The translations under genes were made by a program, and so were the position numbers. Below are positions 1-5,450 of a DNA stretch of 5,450 nt, one piece after another (position 1 is the stretch's first letter; each line of letters begins with the position of its first letter). The stretch is taken from assembly GCA_035259145.1 (NCBI GenBank), contig DATFWQ010000222.1, positions 1 through 5,450 of the forward strand. Reading direction: 5' to 3'. Source of the stretch: CF-161 sp035259145. GTDB lineage: Bacteria > Chloroflexota > Dormibacteria > Dormibacterales > Dormibacteraceae. The notes beneath the pieces are model-generated. The model was not told where the DNA came from. It searched no databases and saw only the letters and a list, made by a program, of their open reading frames with translations.

Positions 1-1225
1 CGGGCATACACCCGGTGTCTCGAGCACTTCCATCGAAAGTCGCCATGTTGCCCGCCACCGGCGCGATAGCCGCGATACGCGACCCAAGTTCACATCCCAG
101 GCGGTAGCTCATCATTCCGCCTCTCGAGATTCCCGTGACAAACACGCGGCCGGGATTGATCTGGTCAGTCGCCTCAATATGGTCGATCAGGGCGGCGATG
201 AATGCGACATCGTCCAGGCCTGGGTGGTGGCAGCAGCCATAAGCGTCCCATCCGTCGCTGTAACCATCCGGATATGCCGCGATCCACCCCAAGCGGCGCG
301 CCTGTACATCGAAGGCGGTCCTCGTTTGGACTTGAAGCCCACTGCCTTGGGACCCGTGGAGGACGATGACCAAGCCCGGGGCACGGGCGATTCGATTCGG
401 TCGATAGACCCGAAACTGGCGCTGGAGACCGCCCGGGTCGAGCGTCGCCAGTTGCGTCTGCCCATCCAGCTGGGCGATGGCAGCGGCCTCGGCCCGGCGA
501 TTGTTGTCGATCGACTGGAGAACGACGACATCCAGGGCTGCAATCGCTACCAGCACCACCACCGCCAGGATCCGGACCGCGATGAGGGGCTTCGTGACAA
601 CTCTGGACTCCCGCCACTTGCTTGCCGCAACCGGCTGCAAGAGCCAGGCCGCCGTACCGACGTACCACGGCGTCGCGATCAGCAGTGCTGTTCCTCTCGT
701 GTAGTCGATCATTTCGATTGCGAAGGCTGCACCAGCAGCGGCGAAGGCGAACGCAATCGAAAACGAGGCCTGGCCGTGCTCACCCGACCGTAGCAAGGCG
801 CCACCTACGAGCATCGCAGTGAGTGGCGGAGCCCAGACGAACGCGGCTCGTGCGGCCTCCCGCCACACGTTCCACCACTGGGAGTCCGGAAGGCTGGGTA
901 GGATGCCCAGCGATGTTGTGGCCGCACCAAGCATTGCGAACACACCAAGGAAACTCATCGACAGCCAGCTCCGGCCGACGACAAGACTCAGGCAGATGCC
1001 AAAGAACAGGAGAAGGGCGCCTGGGAGGCAGTAGCCAAGGATGTCGTACGGCAAAGTGTGATAAGAAGTCGGTTCGCCAAGGCGGCTGAGCTCTTGTCTG
1101 CCGTGAGGGAGACCCCACAACGCCAGAAGCAGAGCGCCCCACTGCACCATCGGAACTGCGAGGCTGGCCAGGCCGGCGATGACGCGCAGGCGTGCGTTAC
1201 GACCAGTCAGGATCCTGGGCGACAT
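1..1225 (-). CDS. DUF998-like membrane domain fused to PHB-depolymerase/LpqC-type esterase (3' end outside window)
   Basis: The minus strand reads openly for 408 codons from ATG 1225 to the window edge, with no stop or frameshift. Residues 15-236 hold about seven hydrophobic helices (near 15-38, 62-84, 88-110, 126-145, 152-171, 178-199, 212-236). An 'ELSRLG' motif after helix 1 and 'LGYCLPG' in helix 2 resemble DUF998. From about residue 268 an alpha/beta-hydrolase begins: VIVLHGSQGSG carries the oxyanion-hole His-Gly (His290), AAYPDGYSDGW and GCCHHPGLDDVAF follow, and the nucleophile box is GISRGG with Ser367, then APVAGNM. This order is typical of esterase PHB depolymerases, LpqC and feruloyl esterases. 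The catalytic Asp and His should lie beyond the edge. If the N-terminus is cytoplasmic, seven helices put the esterase outside the cell (inference). The substrate cannot be told. ATG 1225 lacks a close Shine-Dalgarno; a purine-rich GAGGAGAGG lies 21 bases upstream, and an in-frame GTG at 1264 is an alternative start. Confidence 0.85.
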   Translation of the reverse strand, partial: MSPRILTGRNARLRVIAGLASLAVPMVQWGALLLALWGLPHGRQELSRLGEPTSYHTLPYDILGYCLPGALLLFFGICLSLVVGRSWLSMSFLGVFAMLGAATTSLGILPSLPDSQWWNVWREAARAAFVWAPPLTAMLVGGALLRSGEHGQASFSIAFAFAAAGAAFAIEMIDYTRGTALLIATPWYVGTAAWLLQPVAASKWRESRVVTKPLIAVRILAVVVLVAIAALDVVVLQSIDNNRRAEAAAIAQLDGQTQLATLDPGGLQRQFRVYRPNRIARAPGLVIVLHGSQGSGLQVQTRTAFDVQARRLGWIAAYPDGYSDGWDAYGCCHHPGLDDVAFIAALIDHIEATDQINPGRVFVTGISRGGMMSYRLGCELGSRIAAIAPVAGNMATFDGSARDTGCMP

Positions 1226-1651
1226 CGACCCACTTACGCTCGTAAACCTCTCCTCTCTGATCACACAGTACCTTGCCTGAGACTCGCAGCCTGAGCTGGC
1301 CGGTGCTGCGGCTTCGTTGTGGGTATCGAGGGCTCGGACAGTTCATGGCGTTACGCGATTGTCGAATCGTCGTTCCGCAGGTCTCGTCCCGGCCTCGCAA
1401 ATCCGTGCCGGCGGGCTATTGGCAGACGGCTCGCGGCCGCCCATCATCTCGACGTCACCGGCGCCAGTTCGAGTCCATCCTCCCGGAGGCCGCGGGCTGA
1501 GCGATACCGAAGGTCTCGCGCACGCATCGAACGAACTCCGATGCAAGCTCCTCCGACGGCTCAATGAGATGGTCGTTCTCCGCCGATACGGCCATCAGAA
1601 GACGGCGACAGAACATCCTTACCAGCACGCCACCAGCTCGGGTATGTACGA

Positions 1652-1687
1652 CGGAACGGCGGTCCCGTCACAGGTGTATCCGTTCCG
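1652..1687. repeat. Inverted repeat touching the Shine-Dalgarno of the YtkA-like gene
   Basis: CGGAACGG (1652-1659) and CCGTTCCG (1680-1687) are perfect 8-base inverted arms around a 20-base spacer. The right arm overlaps the first bases of the GGAGG ribosome binding site. It could be an mRNA hairpin that limits translation or a dimeric repressor operator; 8-base arms can also occur by chance in G+C-rich DNA. Confidence 0.35.
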
Positions 1688-1691
1688 GAGG
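1685..1691 (+). promoter_or_regulatory. Ribosome binding site of the YtkA-like gene
   Basis: CCGGAGG sits six bases before ATG 1698. It decides the start: the codon after it opens directly into a signal peptide, while the longer in-frame opening upstream has neither. Confidence 0.75.
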
Positions 1692-1697
1692 TGCGCA

Positions 1698-2378
1698 ATG
1701 AGATGGATGTTGGGCGTGGCGACAGCGATCGTGGCCACGCTGTCACTTACAACCCCGGTGATGGCCGGGGGCTGGGCAACAACACTGGTGGACCCATTAC
1801 CAGACCGCTTTGAGGCCGGCCACGCATACACGGTCGGTTTCTGGATCTTGCAGCACGGTTCTCACGTGTCGCAGATCACCCTCAGCAACCCAGGCCTCCG
1901 GCTCGTGGACGGCAAGGGCCAGACCCTGATCTTCAAGGGTGTGCCGTTGCCAGAGGGCGGTCACTACGCCACCGCGATCGTTCTGCCACACGATGGCGAT
2001 TGGGAGCTTTTCGGGATGCAGGCTCCGTTTGCGGATTACCGCGTTGGCGTCCTCGGCATCCCTGGCCGGGTCGTAGTCGGTCCGACCCCACATCCGCTCG
2101 ACTTTCCGCCAGATCCGAGCTGGTCGACAGTGAAGCCGCCGAGTGTGGCCGGTGAGGTCGTGCCGCCGTTGAAAGCGGTGCCGGCGAACCAAGGTCTGAA
2201 GCCGTCGGCATCGTCGCCCCCCATTCCCTGGGCGCCGCTCGGGATAGGAGTTCTTTTCGGCCTCGCATCGGCGATTTTGGGGTCAGCTGCCGGTCGCACG
2301 GCGTTAGGCCGACACGTCATAGGTCGCCTACGGACCCAGCGCTTATTGCGGGCCCCGGTCAACGCTCGCCAGCGCTGA
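1698..2378 (+). CDS. Secreted, membrane-anchored YtkA/FixH-like protein
   Basis: A 226-residue protein. Residues 1-23 form a signal peptide (basic start, hydrophobic core, likely cleavage after VMA at 21-23). The mature protein opens with GGWATTLVDPLP, and FWILQHGSHV with a QHG motif lies near 49-57; a beta-rich stretch runs to about 128 and includes GHYATAIVLPHDGDWELFG. This pattern matches YtkA/FixH-like immunoglobulin-fold domains that follow an 'AGGWA...QHG' start, which I know mainly from Actinobacteriota and Chloroflexota. A Pro-rich linker (about 129-180) leads to a single helix (about 177-198) and a basic tail rich in Arg, so the domain should face outward with the C-terminus inside. 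Relatives are often linked to copper or respiratory-enzyme contexts, but nothing nearby supports that here. It stands alone, divergent from the esterase fusion. Function is unknown; family assignment is by pattern only. Confidence 0.8.
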   Translation: MRWMLGVATAIVATLSLTTPVMAGGWATTLVDPLPDRFEAGHAYTVGFWILQHGSHVSQITLSNPGLRLVDGKGQTLIFKGVPLPEGGHYATAIVLPHDGDWELFGMQAPFADYRVGVLGIPGRVVVGPTPHPLDFPPDPSWSTVKPPSVAGEVVPPLKAVPANQGLKPSASSPPIPWAPLGIGVLFGLASAILGSAAGRTALGRHVIGRLRTQRLLRAPVNARQR

Positions 2379-2416
2379 AGTTGTCCACCCCATGGGGCCG
2401 GGATTTGGCCGGGGGC

Positions 2417-2840
2417 CTCACGGTCACGGGCGATCCCCTCGACCCACGGGCGGTCCTTCACGCGCACCGGGGTGCTCAACACGGCGATGAACCGCGACAT
2501 CAAGTGGCGCCGTTGGTGTCGGCGTGGAGGCCCCGCACGTGCGGGCCGAGGAACAGGAGTTCCTGACGGGCGAAGAGTCCGAGCGGCTCGTGGCGGCGCT
2601 GGTCGGGCAGGAGTACGAGCTGCCCATGCTCATCGGGTTGTACTGCTGGGCTGCGGCCCACGGAGTACCTCGCGTTGCGGCGGCGGCACGTGGACCTGGA
2701 GGCAGGGGAGCCGCGCGTCTTGCACGGACGTGCACCGCAGCCGTCAGGACGAGCTGCGCCAGCATCCGGGGAATGTGACCGGCTTCGTGTCCGCCAGCCG
2801 AGACTTTTGTGTCCGCCTACCGCTCCTTGGTGGCACCTAA
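2417..2840 (+). pseudogene. Decayed tyrosine recombinase (phage-type integrase) remnant
   Basis: No single frame codes, but ordered integrase pieces appear when frames are switched. Bases 2417-2470 give LTVTGDPLDPRAVLHAHR; after one extra base at 2471 the text continues VLNTAMNRDIKW. From 2524 another frame gives VEAPHVRAEEQEFLTGEES and then LPMLIGLY. An extra base near 2644-2647 leads to GLRPTEYLALRRRHVDLEAG, holding the first catalytic Arg of the family (CGG 2654-2656). Near 2730 the frame changes again to VHRSRQDELRQHPGNVTGF, which looks like two family segments joined by a deletion; that frame stops at 2838-2840. The core-binding domain's last helix, the linker and the start of the catalytic domain are thus kept, while most of the N-terminus, the HxxR box and the Tyr nucleophile are absent. 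It is about a third of normal length, with four frame changes, so it must be inactive. It marks an old integrated element. Confidence 0.8.
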
Positions 2841-2842
2841 TG

Positions 2843-2856
2843 TGTGCGTGAGCACA
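2843..2856. terminator. Small hairpin between convergent integrase relic and reductase
   Basis: TGTGC and GCACA pair perfectly around a GTGA loop, in the 41-base gap between the stop of the integrase relic and the stop of the minus-strand reductase. The position suits a bidirectional terminator, but the stem is only five pairs and no T-run follows on either strand. Confidence 0.25.
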
Positions 2857-2881
2857 TAGTGAGCAAGGCGTTCACCGCCGA

Positions 2882-3364
2882 TTATGAGTCGGCGGATTCG
2901 GGCGGCGCGGGCTCGAAGATCACGACCGCTGTGTCGTGCGATCGCAGCGCGGCGTACCGGTCCAGATTCTTGTCGTAGTGGGCCCAGCGTGCCCAAAGTC
3001 GGCGTCGTTCGTCCCCGACGGCAGCCCGGGCGCGGACGGTACGGGGTCCGTCGACGAGATCGACGGTGGCGTCGGGATGGGCCTGGAGGTTCAGCCACCA
3101 CGCAGGCTCAGGTTCGCCCCAGCCGTTCATGGCCATCGTCACAAGGTTGGGACCGTCCCCGAAGTAGCCGAGGATGGCAACGCGCTCGGCGCCCGTCCGT
3201 CGACCAACCGTCCGCAGTCGCAGCATCCCCCACTGGTCGCCAGTCGCCCTCCGCAGGCCGGAGCGGCCTCCGCTGATCCGGTACAGCGCTCGGTGGACAC
3301 GCCAGGCGGACCGGACGAACCAACGTGGCGGGACGCGTATGGCTCGCGGGGGATCCGTCGCCAC
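2882..3364 (-). CDS. Ddn-family deazaflavin (F420)-dependent nitroreductase / quinone reductase
   Basis: A complete 160-residue protein in the usual size range of the Ddn/nitroreductase family (split beta-barrel). After a short N-terminus, PPRWFVRSAWRVHRALYRIS is the amphipathic start typical of the family. LRLRTVGRRTGAERVAILGYF (about 49-68) matches the 'L.T.GRkSG..r..pl.y' strand pair, and NGWGEPEPAWWLNLQAHPDATV (80-101) matches the conserved 'gg...pxWyhNL.anP.v.v' segment that lines the cofactor pocket. The C-terminal half (RARAAVGDERRRLWARW, then DKNLDRYAAL) also fits. Known members use reduced F420 to reduce quinones or nitroaromatics at the membrane; the substrate here is unknown. The start is taken as GTG 3364, with no good Shine-Dalgarno. 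It ends convergently 41 bases from the integrase relic and is divergent from the kinase gene. It implies an F420-making host if the cofactor assignment holds. Confidence 0.88.
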   Translation of the reverse strand: MATDPPRAIRVPPRWFVRSAWRVHRALYRISGGRSGLRRATGDQWGMLRLRTVGRRTGAERVAILGYFGDGPNLVTMAMNGWGEPEPAWWLNLQAHPDATVDLVDGPRTVRARAAVGDERRRLWARWAHYDKNLDRYAALRSHDTAVVIFEPAPPESADS

Positions 3365-3798
3365 GGAGCCATTCTTGCATGGCGTCGCGGAAGGTGCCTA
3401 ACGGCGGAGGCGCGAATCTCGAAGCGGAAACAGGCGATCATCGAGCCCCACTCGGCGGGTGCCGTTTCGAATGCTGGGCAACCTCGGATTAGCGCTTCGT
3501 CGCCTGCGCGGCGGGACGCATCGGCTCGCTCCGATGCATTCCAGACCGCTGGGGTCAAATTGGGGGTCAGGCGCTGGAAGGTCGAGCGGGTTGCCATGGC
3601 GGTGCTCTCAGTGGGAAAGTTCACCCCGTCAATGACCGACGGCTTGGCGTAAGGCGAGACGGCATGCGGCGAAGGTCACCCAGGCGACTGGGAGACCCGA
3701 CTGCTCGCGCGGTGGATACGATCCGACGGGTGGACGATCACGTCGTCGGTCACTGGACCAACTCCTTGCCTCGTGGAGCGGCATAGGTCGTAGCGCTG
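3365..3798. other. Divergent intergenic region between reductase and kinase
   Basis: These 434 bases hold no gene I can support. Several frames are open on both strands, but their translations are low-complexity Arg/Ala/Ser/Pro text with no motif and no ribosome binding site. A two-copy short repeat lies at 3550-3570. Promoters for both flanking genes are expected here but not evident. Confidence 0.5.
3550..3570. repeat. Imperfect tandem short repeat
   Basis: TGGGGTCAAAT is followed at once by TGGGGGTCAG, two near-copies of a G-rich ten/eleven-base unit. It may be a protein-binding site or a scar; two copies of so short a unit are weak evidence. Confidence 0.3.
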
Positions 3799-4578
3799 AT
3801 GCCCCGGGACGATCCAGACCCTGAGATCCCATTGGGGGGCGGCAACATGAACTCAGTCGTCCGGGTCGGTGATTCGGTCCGCCGCCGGCTGGGCACCTGG
3901 TCGCCAGGCATTCACGCGCTCCTGCGCCACCTGCGTGAGTCTGGCTTCATCGCAGCTCCGAAGGTGGTCGGAATCGACCCTGAGGGCCGCGAGATCATGC
4001 GCTACATCGAGGGCGAGATCTGCTCGGATGCTGACCCACGGCTTCTCTGGACGGACGGAGCGCTGGTGGCTGCTGGGCGGATGCTCCGGTCATTTCACGA
4101 TGCCCAGCGAGGCTTCGATGTGCCGATGAACACACAGTGGAACTCGATCGGGCGCGAACTGCAAGGAATCCCTGAGGTCATCTGTCACAACGACTTCGCG
4201 CCGTACAACTGCATCTGCCGGGGCGGCGAGATCGTGGCCATGATCGATTTCGACCTGGCCGCTCCAGGTAGCCGCGTCTGGGATCTGGCCTGGTCGGCGA
4301 TCAACTGGATCCCGCTGTTCGATCCGCAAGACAATCCGCGCCAGGGGTGCGATCCCCCCGAGTCCCTGCGCCGCCTGCGCCTACTAGCCGATGCGTACGG
4401 CCTTGCGGACCTGGGAGCGCTCAGCCGAGCGATTCGACGCCGCATCGAGCACCTTCTGGTCGTGTCTGACGAGAGAAGGGTGGCCGGCGATCCCTGGGCG
4501 GTGCGGACGGAGTCACACATACCCTTCTGGCGCCGCGTCCGAGATTTCATCGAGGCGAACGCCGAGTCCTGGCACTGA
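3799..4578 (+). CDS. Aminoglycoside-phosphotransferase (APH)-family kinase
   Basis: A 259-residue protein with the APH/choline-kinase fold. PLGGGNMNSVVRVGDSVRR (11-29) is the glycine-rich loop and first strands. REIMRYIEGE (64-73) is the hinge, and GRMLRSFHDA (93-102) is the 'lg..LRrLHd' helix. ICHNDFAPYN (128-137) is the catalytic loop with His130, Asp132 and Asn137, and MIDFDLAAPGSRVWDLAW (148-165) carries the metal-binding Asp150/Asp152 and the WDLA motif. All key residues are present, so it is probably active. It is a little shorter than many members; the lobe-1 lysine is not obvious. The start is ATG 3799 because the later in-frame ATG 3847 would delete the glycine loop; only a weak AGGT (3785-3788) precedes it. 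Such proteins range from antibiotic to sugar, choline or metabolite kinases; the substrate cannot be read from sequence, and resistance should not be assumed. It stands alone, divergent from the reductase. Confidence 0.88.
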   Translation: MPRDDPDPEIPLGGGNMNSVVRVGDSVRRRLGTWSPGIHALLRHLRESGFIAAPKVVGIDPEGREIMRYIEGEICSDADPRLLWTDGALVAAGRMLRSFHDAQRGFDVPMNTQWNSIGRELQGIPEVICHNDFAPYNCICRGGEIVAMIDFDLAAPGSRVWDLAWSAINWIPLFDPQDNPRQGCDPPESLRRLRLLADAYGLADLGALSRAIRRRIEHLLVVSDERRVAGDPWAVRTESHIPFWRRVRDFIEANAESWH

Positions 4579-4621
4579 ACCCGTATGGGGATGTGGCGTG
4601 AGCGGATTGGTATTCGGAACC

Positions 4622-4709
4622 CGGAGGGAGAGCGATTCGAACCCCCGGAGGCTCATCACCTCGACTGTTTTCAAGACAATGAGGGCTTCGCCGGATTCGA
4701 AATCGCCCC
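4622..4709 (-). tRNA. Degenerate or truncated tRNA-Ser(UGA)-like sequence
   Basis: On the minus strand the 3' two-thirds read as a class II tRNA. The anticodon arm has five pairs (ATTGT/ACAGT, one G-T wobble) around loop CTTGAAA, anticodon TGA at 4671-4673. A long variable arm pairs GAGG with CCTC. The T arm has loop TTCGAAT with one G-G mismatch in its stem, and the acceptor strand TCCCTCC ends in discriminator G at 4622; no CCA is encoded. The 5' part is poor: GGGGCGA (4709-4703) pairs with the acceptor strand at six of seven positions (one wobble, one C-C mismatch), and no D stem forms. The total of 88 bases suits tRNA-Ser. It is either a decayed tRNA or the 3' half left at an integration site; function as a normal tRNA is doubtful. 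Confidence 0.55.
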
Positions 4710-4723
4710 GATGGTGCCTCTAC

Positions 4724-4745
4724 CCAACGGTCGCAAGACCGTTGG
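4724..4745. terminator. Perfect 9-pair hairpin with GCAA loop
   Basis: CCAACGGTC and GACCGTTGG pair without mismatch around GCAA, a GNRA tetraloop. It lies 145 bases after the kinase stop and 15 bases upstream of the tRNA-like sequence. No T-run follows on either strand, so it would be a U-less terminator or a structured RNA element; the role is unproven. Confidence 0.45.
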
Positions 4746-4853
4746 AGTACCGCCCTGGCACCTGATTCAAAGGTCAGCACTGACCACGGAGCCGGCGGCC
4801 ACCGACGGCTGCTGCTCACTCGGGTATCCGCCGGCACGGAAAGCGAGAAATCC

Positions 4854-4873
4854 GCCGGACGACGGCGTCCGGC
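4854..4873. repeat. Perfect 8-pair G+C-rich hairpin
   Basis: GCCGGACG and CGTCCGGC are exact inverted arms around ACGG. There is no T-run after it. It lies about 200 bases before the DUF4389 start and could be a second transcription stop or a structural element; in G+C-rich DNA chance is also possible. Confidence 0.4.
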
Positions 4874-5060
4874 AACCGTCTTGCCACTGCCTGCAGAGTC
4901 GGCGATAACGGTCCGCAAGCCAACTCAGAGACCCACGACGAATTCCTGAGCCGCACGAACGCCACAGGATCGCCGGGCCGCAGCCGCAATTCCGATGCAG
5001 TCGCCTGGGAGGCTACAGACCAAGGCGGCACCTCAGCCGCGCAATTACCGATCTCAACCC

Positions 5061-5068
5061 AGGAGGAG
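5061..5068 (+). promoter_or_regulatory. Ribosome binding site of the DUF4389 gene
   Basis: AGGAGGAG ends seven bases before ATG 5076. It is the strongest Shine-Dalgarno in the window and fixes the start of the last gene. Confidence 0.85.
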
Positions 5069-5075
5069 CGACCCG

Positions 5076-5450
5076 ATGATAAGCGCTGGTTACCCGGTCC
5101 AGTTCTCGGTGGACTACCCGGACCGTTCCCTCGATCGCCTGACGACAGCCTTCCGGATCGTCATCGTCTTACCGATCGCCATCGTGCTGGGCACACTTGC
5201 CGGCACCATGTGGCAGTCGGGTGGCCACGAAGGCTCCACGGTCCTGGCCGCGGGCGCCGGACTCCTATTCCTGGGCCCGCTGCTGATGATCCTCTTCCGG
5301 CGGAAGTATCCGCGCTGGTGGTTCGACTGGAACCGCGAGCTGCTGCGCTTCTCCAACCGCGTCACGGCCTACGTCGCGCTGATGGACGACCGCTATCCGT
5401 CGACGGACGAGGAGCAGGCCGTGCACCTCGGCTTCCCCTATCCCGACGCG
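5076..5450 (+). CDS. DUF4389 membrane protein, N-terminal part (3' end outside window)
   Basis: The frame is open for 125 codons to the right edge. GYPVQFSVDYPDRSLDRLTT (5-24) is the 'YPv.l.VdYPer..R' start of DUF4389 proteins. Two hydrophobic helices follow (about 26-46 and 55-74). The segment RRKYPRWWFDWNRELLRFSNR (75-95) and then VTAYVALMDDRYPS match the 'YPrglfdf..g..Rw.nRv.aY..LltDrYP' repeat. Many members go on with a second copy of this unit, so roughly half the protein may be missing. Family function is unknown; it is an inner-membrane protein with cytoplasmic or surface segments I cannot orient with certainty. It has its own strong ribosome binding site after nearly 500 non-coding bases, so it probably starts a transcript. 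Confidence 0.85.
   Translation, partial: MISAGYPVQFSVDYPDRSLDRLTTAFRIVIVLPIAIVLGTLAGTMWQSGGHEGSTVLAAGAGLLFLGPLLMILFRRKYPRWWFDWNRELLRFSNRVTAYVALMDDRYPSTDEEQAVHLGFPYPDA

Larger units (their letters stand above)
1226..1697. other. Divergent intergenic region, no certain gene
   Basis: These 472 bases separate the minus-strand esterase fusion from the plus-strand YtkA-like gene, so promoters for both should lie here; I could not pick convincing -35/-10 boxes. The plus-strand frame of the YtkA-like gene is open back to 1317, but that extension is Arg/Ser/Pro-rich and looks non-coding. Two minus-strand stretches look more protein-like than the rest: one from ATG 1616 to a stop at 1455 (53 residues), and one whose last ~30 residues (ending KWVDVAQDPDWS, stop 1197-1199) overlap the start of the esterase gene by 29 bases. 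Neither is recognised; both could be relics or chance. Confidence 0.5.
4579..5075. other. Intergenic region with tRNA-like sequence and hairpins
   Basis: These 497 bases lie between the kinase stop and the DUF4389 start. They hold a minus-strand tRNA-Ser-like sequence and two perfect hairpins (separate entries). Open frames exist on both strands, but they run through the tRNA-like sequence and hairpins and match nothing I recognise. No clear promoter for the DUF4389 gene was found. Confidence 0.6.

Noticed and set aside
179..793. A 204-codon plus-strand frame, and minus-strand frames at 174-668 and 187-543
   Set aside because: All lie over the esterase fusion in other frames; only the frame read from 1225 shows helices and hydrolase motifs.
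1317..1697. A 127-codon in-frame extension upstream of the YtkA-like protein
   Set aside because: Composition is Arg/Ser/Pro-rich with no motif, and the start at 1698 has a strong ribosome binding site leading straight into a signal peptide.
3139..3624. A 161-codon minus-strand frame reaching into the reductase
   Set aside because: Over half overlaps the reductase in another frame; the remaining N-terminal part matches nothing and lacks a ribosome binding site.
2936..3652. A 238-codon plus-strand frame
   Set aside because: It is mostly antisense to the Ddn-family reductase and has no recognisable motif.
3633..3752. Inverted nine-base arms TGACCGACG / CGTCGGTCA about 100 bases apart
   Set aside because: Short arms at this distance are expected by chance, and no transposase or target duplication accompanies them.
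3629..3832. A 67-codon minus-strand frame overlapping the kinase start
   Set aside because: No motif, no ribosome binding site, and it runs antisense into a well-supported gene.
3799..4578. Reading the kinase as an antibiotic-resistance gene
   Set aside because: The fold is clear, but family members act on many substrates and nothing here identifies an aminoglycoside.
4585..4908. A 107-codon plus-strand frame
   Set aside because: It is read straight through the tRNA-like sequence and both perfect hairpins, so the openness is likely incidental.
4816..5031. A 71-codon minus-strand frame containing a plausible-looking RLRPGDPVAFVRL segment
   Set aside because: It slightly resembles a regulator effector domain, but it is too short, lacks a ribosome binding site and crosses a hairpin.

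Overview
The window is about two-thirds G+C and carries families common in soil Actinobacteriota and Chloroflexota: an F420-type (Ddn-like) flavin/deazaflavin reductase, a 'GGWA...QHG' YtkA/FixH-like surface protein, a DUF4389 membrane protein and an LpqC/PHB-depolymerase-type esterase. The surface protein is of a kind I associate with uncultured Chloroflexota such as Limnocylindria/Ellin6529. That placement is inference only; no marker gene is present.

Layout, left to right. (1) Bases 1-1225, minus strand: the 5' part of a long gene that runs off the left edge. It fuses a seven-helix DUF998-like membrane domain to an alpha/beta-hydrolase of the PHB-depolymerase/LpqC family; the lipase box and oxyanion motif are visible. 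(2) Bases 1226-1697: a divergent intergenic region with a few short, protein-like minus-strand stretches but no certain gene. (3) Bases 1698-2378, plus: a secreted, C-terminally anchored YtkA/FixH-like protein with a strong ribosome binding site. (4) Bases 2417-2840, plus: a decayed tyrosine recombinase (phage-type integrase), readable only by changing frame four times. (5) Bases 2882-3364, minus: a complete Ddn-family reductase. (6) Bases 3365-3798: a divergent gap with no convincing gene. (7) Bases 3799-4578, plus: a complete aminoglycoside-phosphotransferase-fold kinase. (8) Bases 4579-5075: a degenerate or truncated tRNA-Ser(UGA)-like sequence on the minus strand and two perfect hairpins. 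(9) Bases 5076-5450, plus: the start of a DUF4389 membrane protein running off the right edge.

The genes do not form one obvious pathway. Strands alternate, spacers are long, and an integrase relic and a damaged tRNA-Ser lie within 2.2 kb of each other, so this looks like an accessory, recombination-scarred stretch. I see no convincing new multi-gene system. The best leads are the DUF998-hydrolase fusion and the integrase/tRNA scars.
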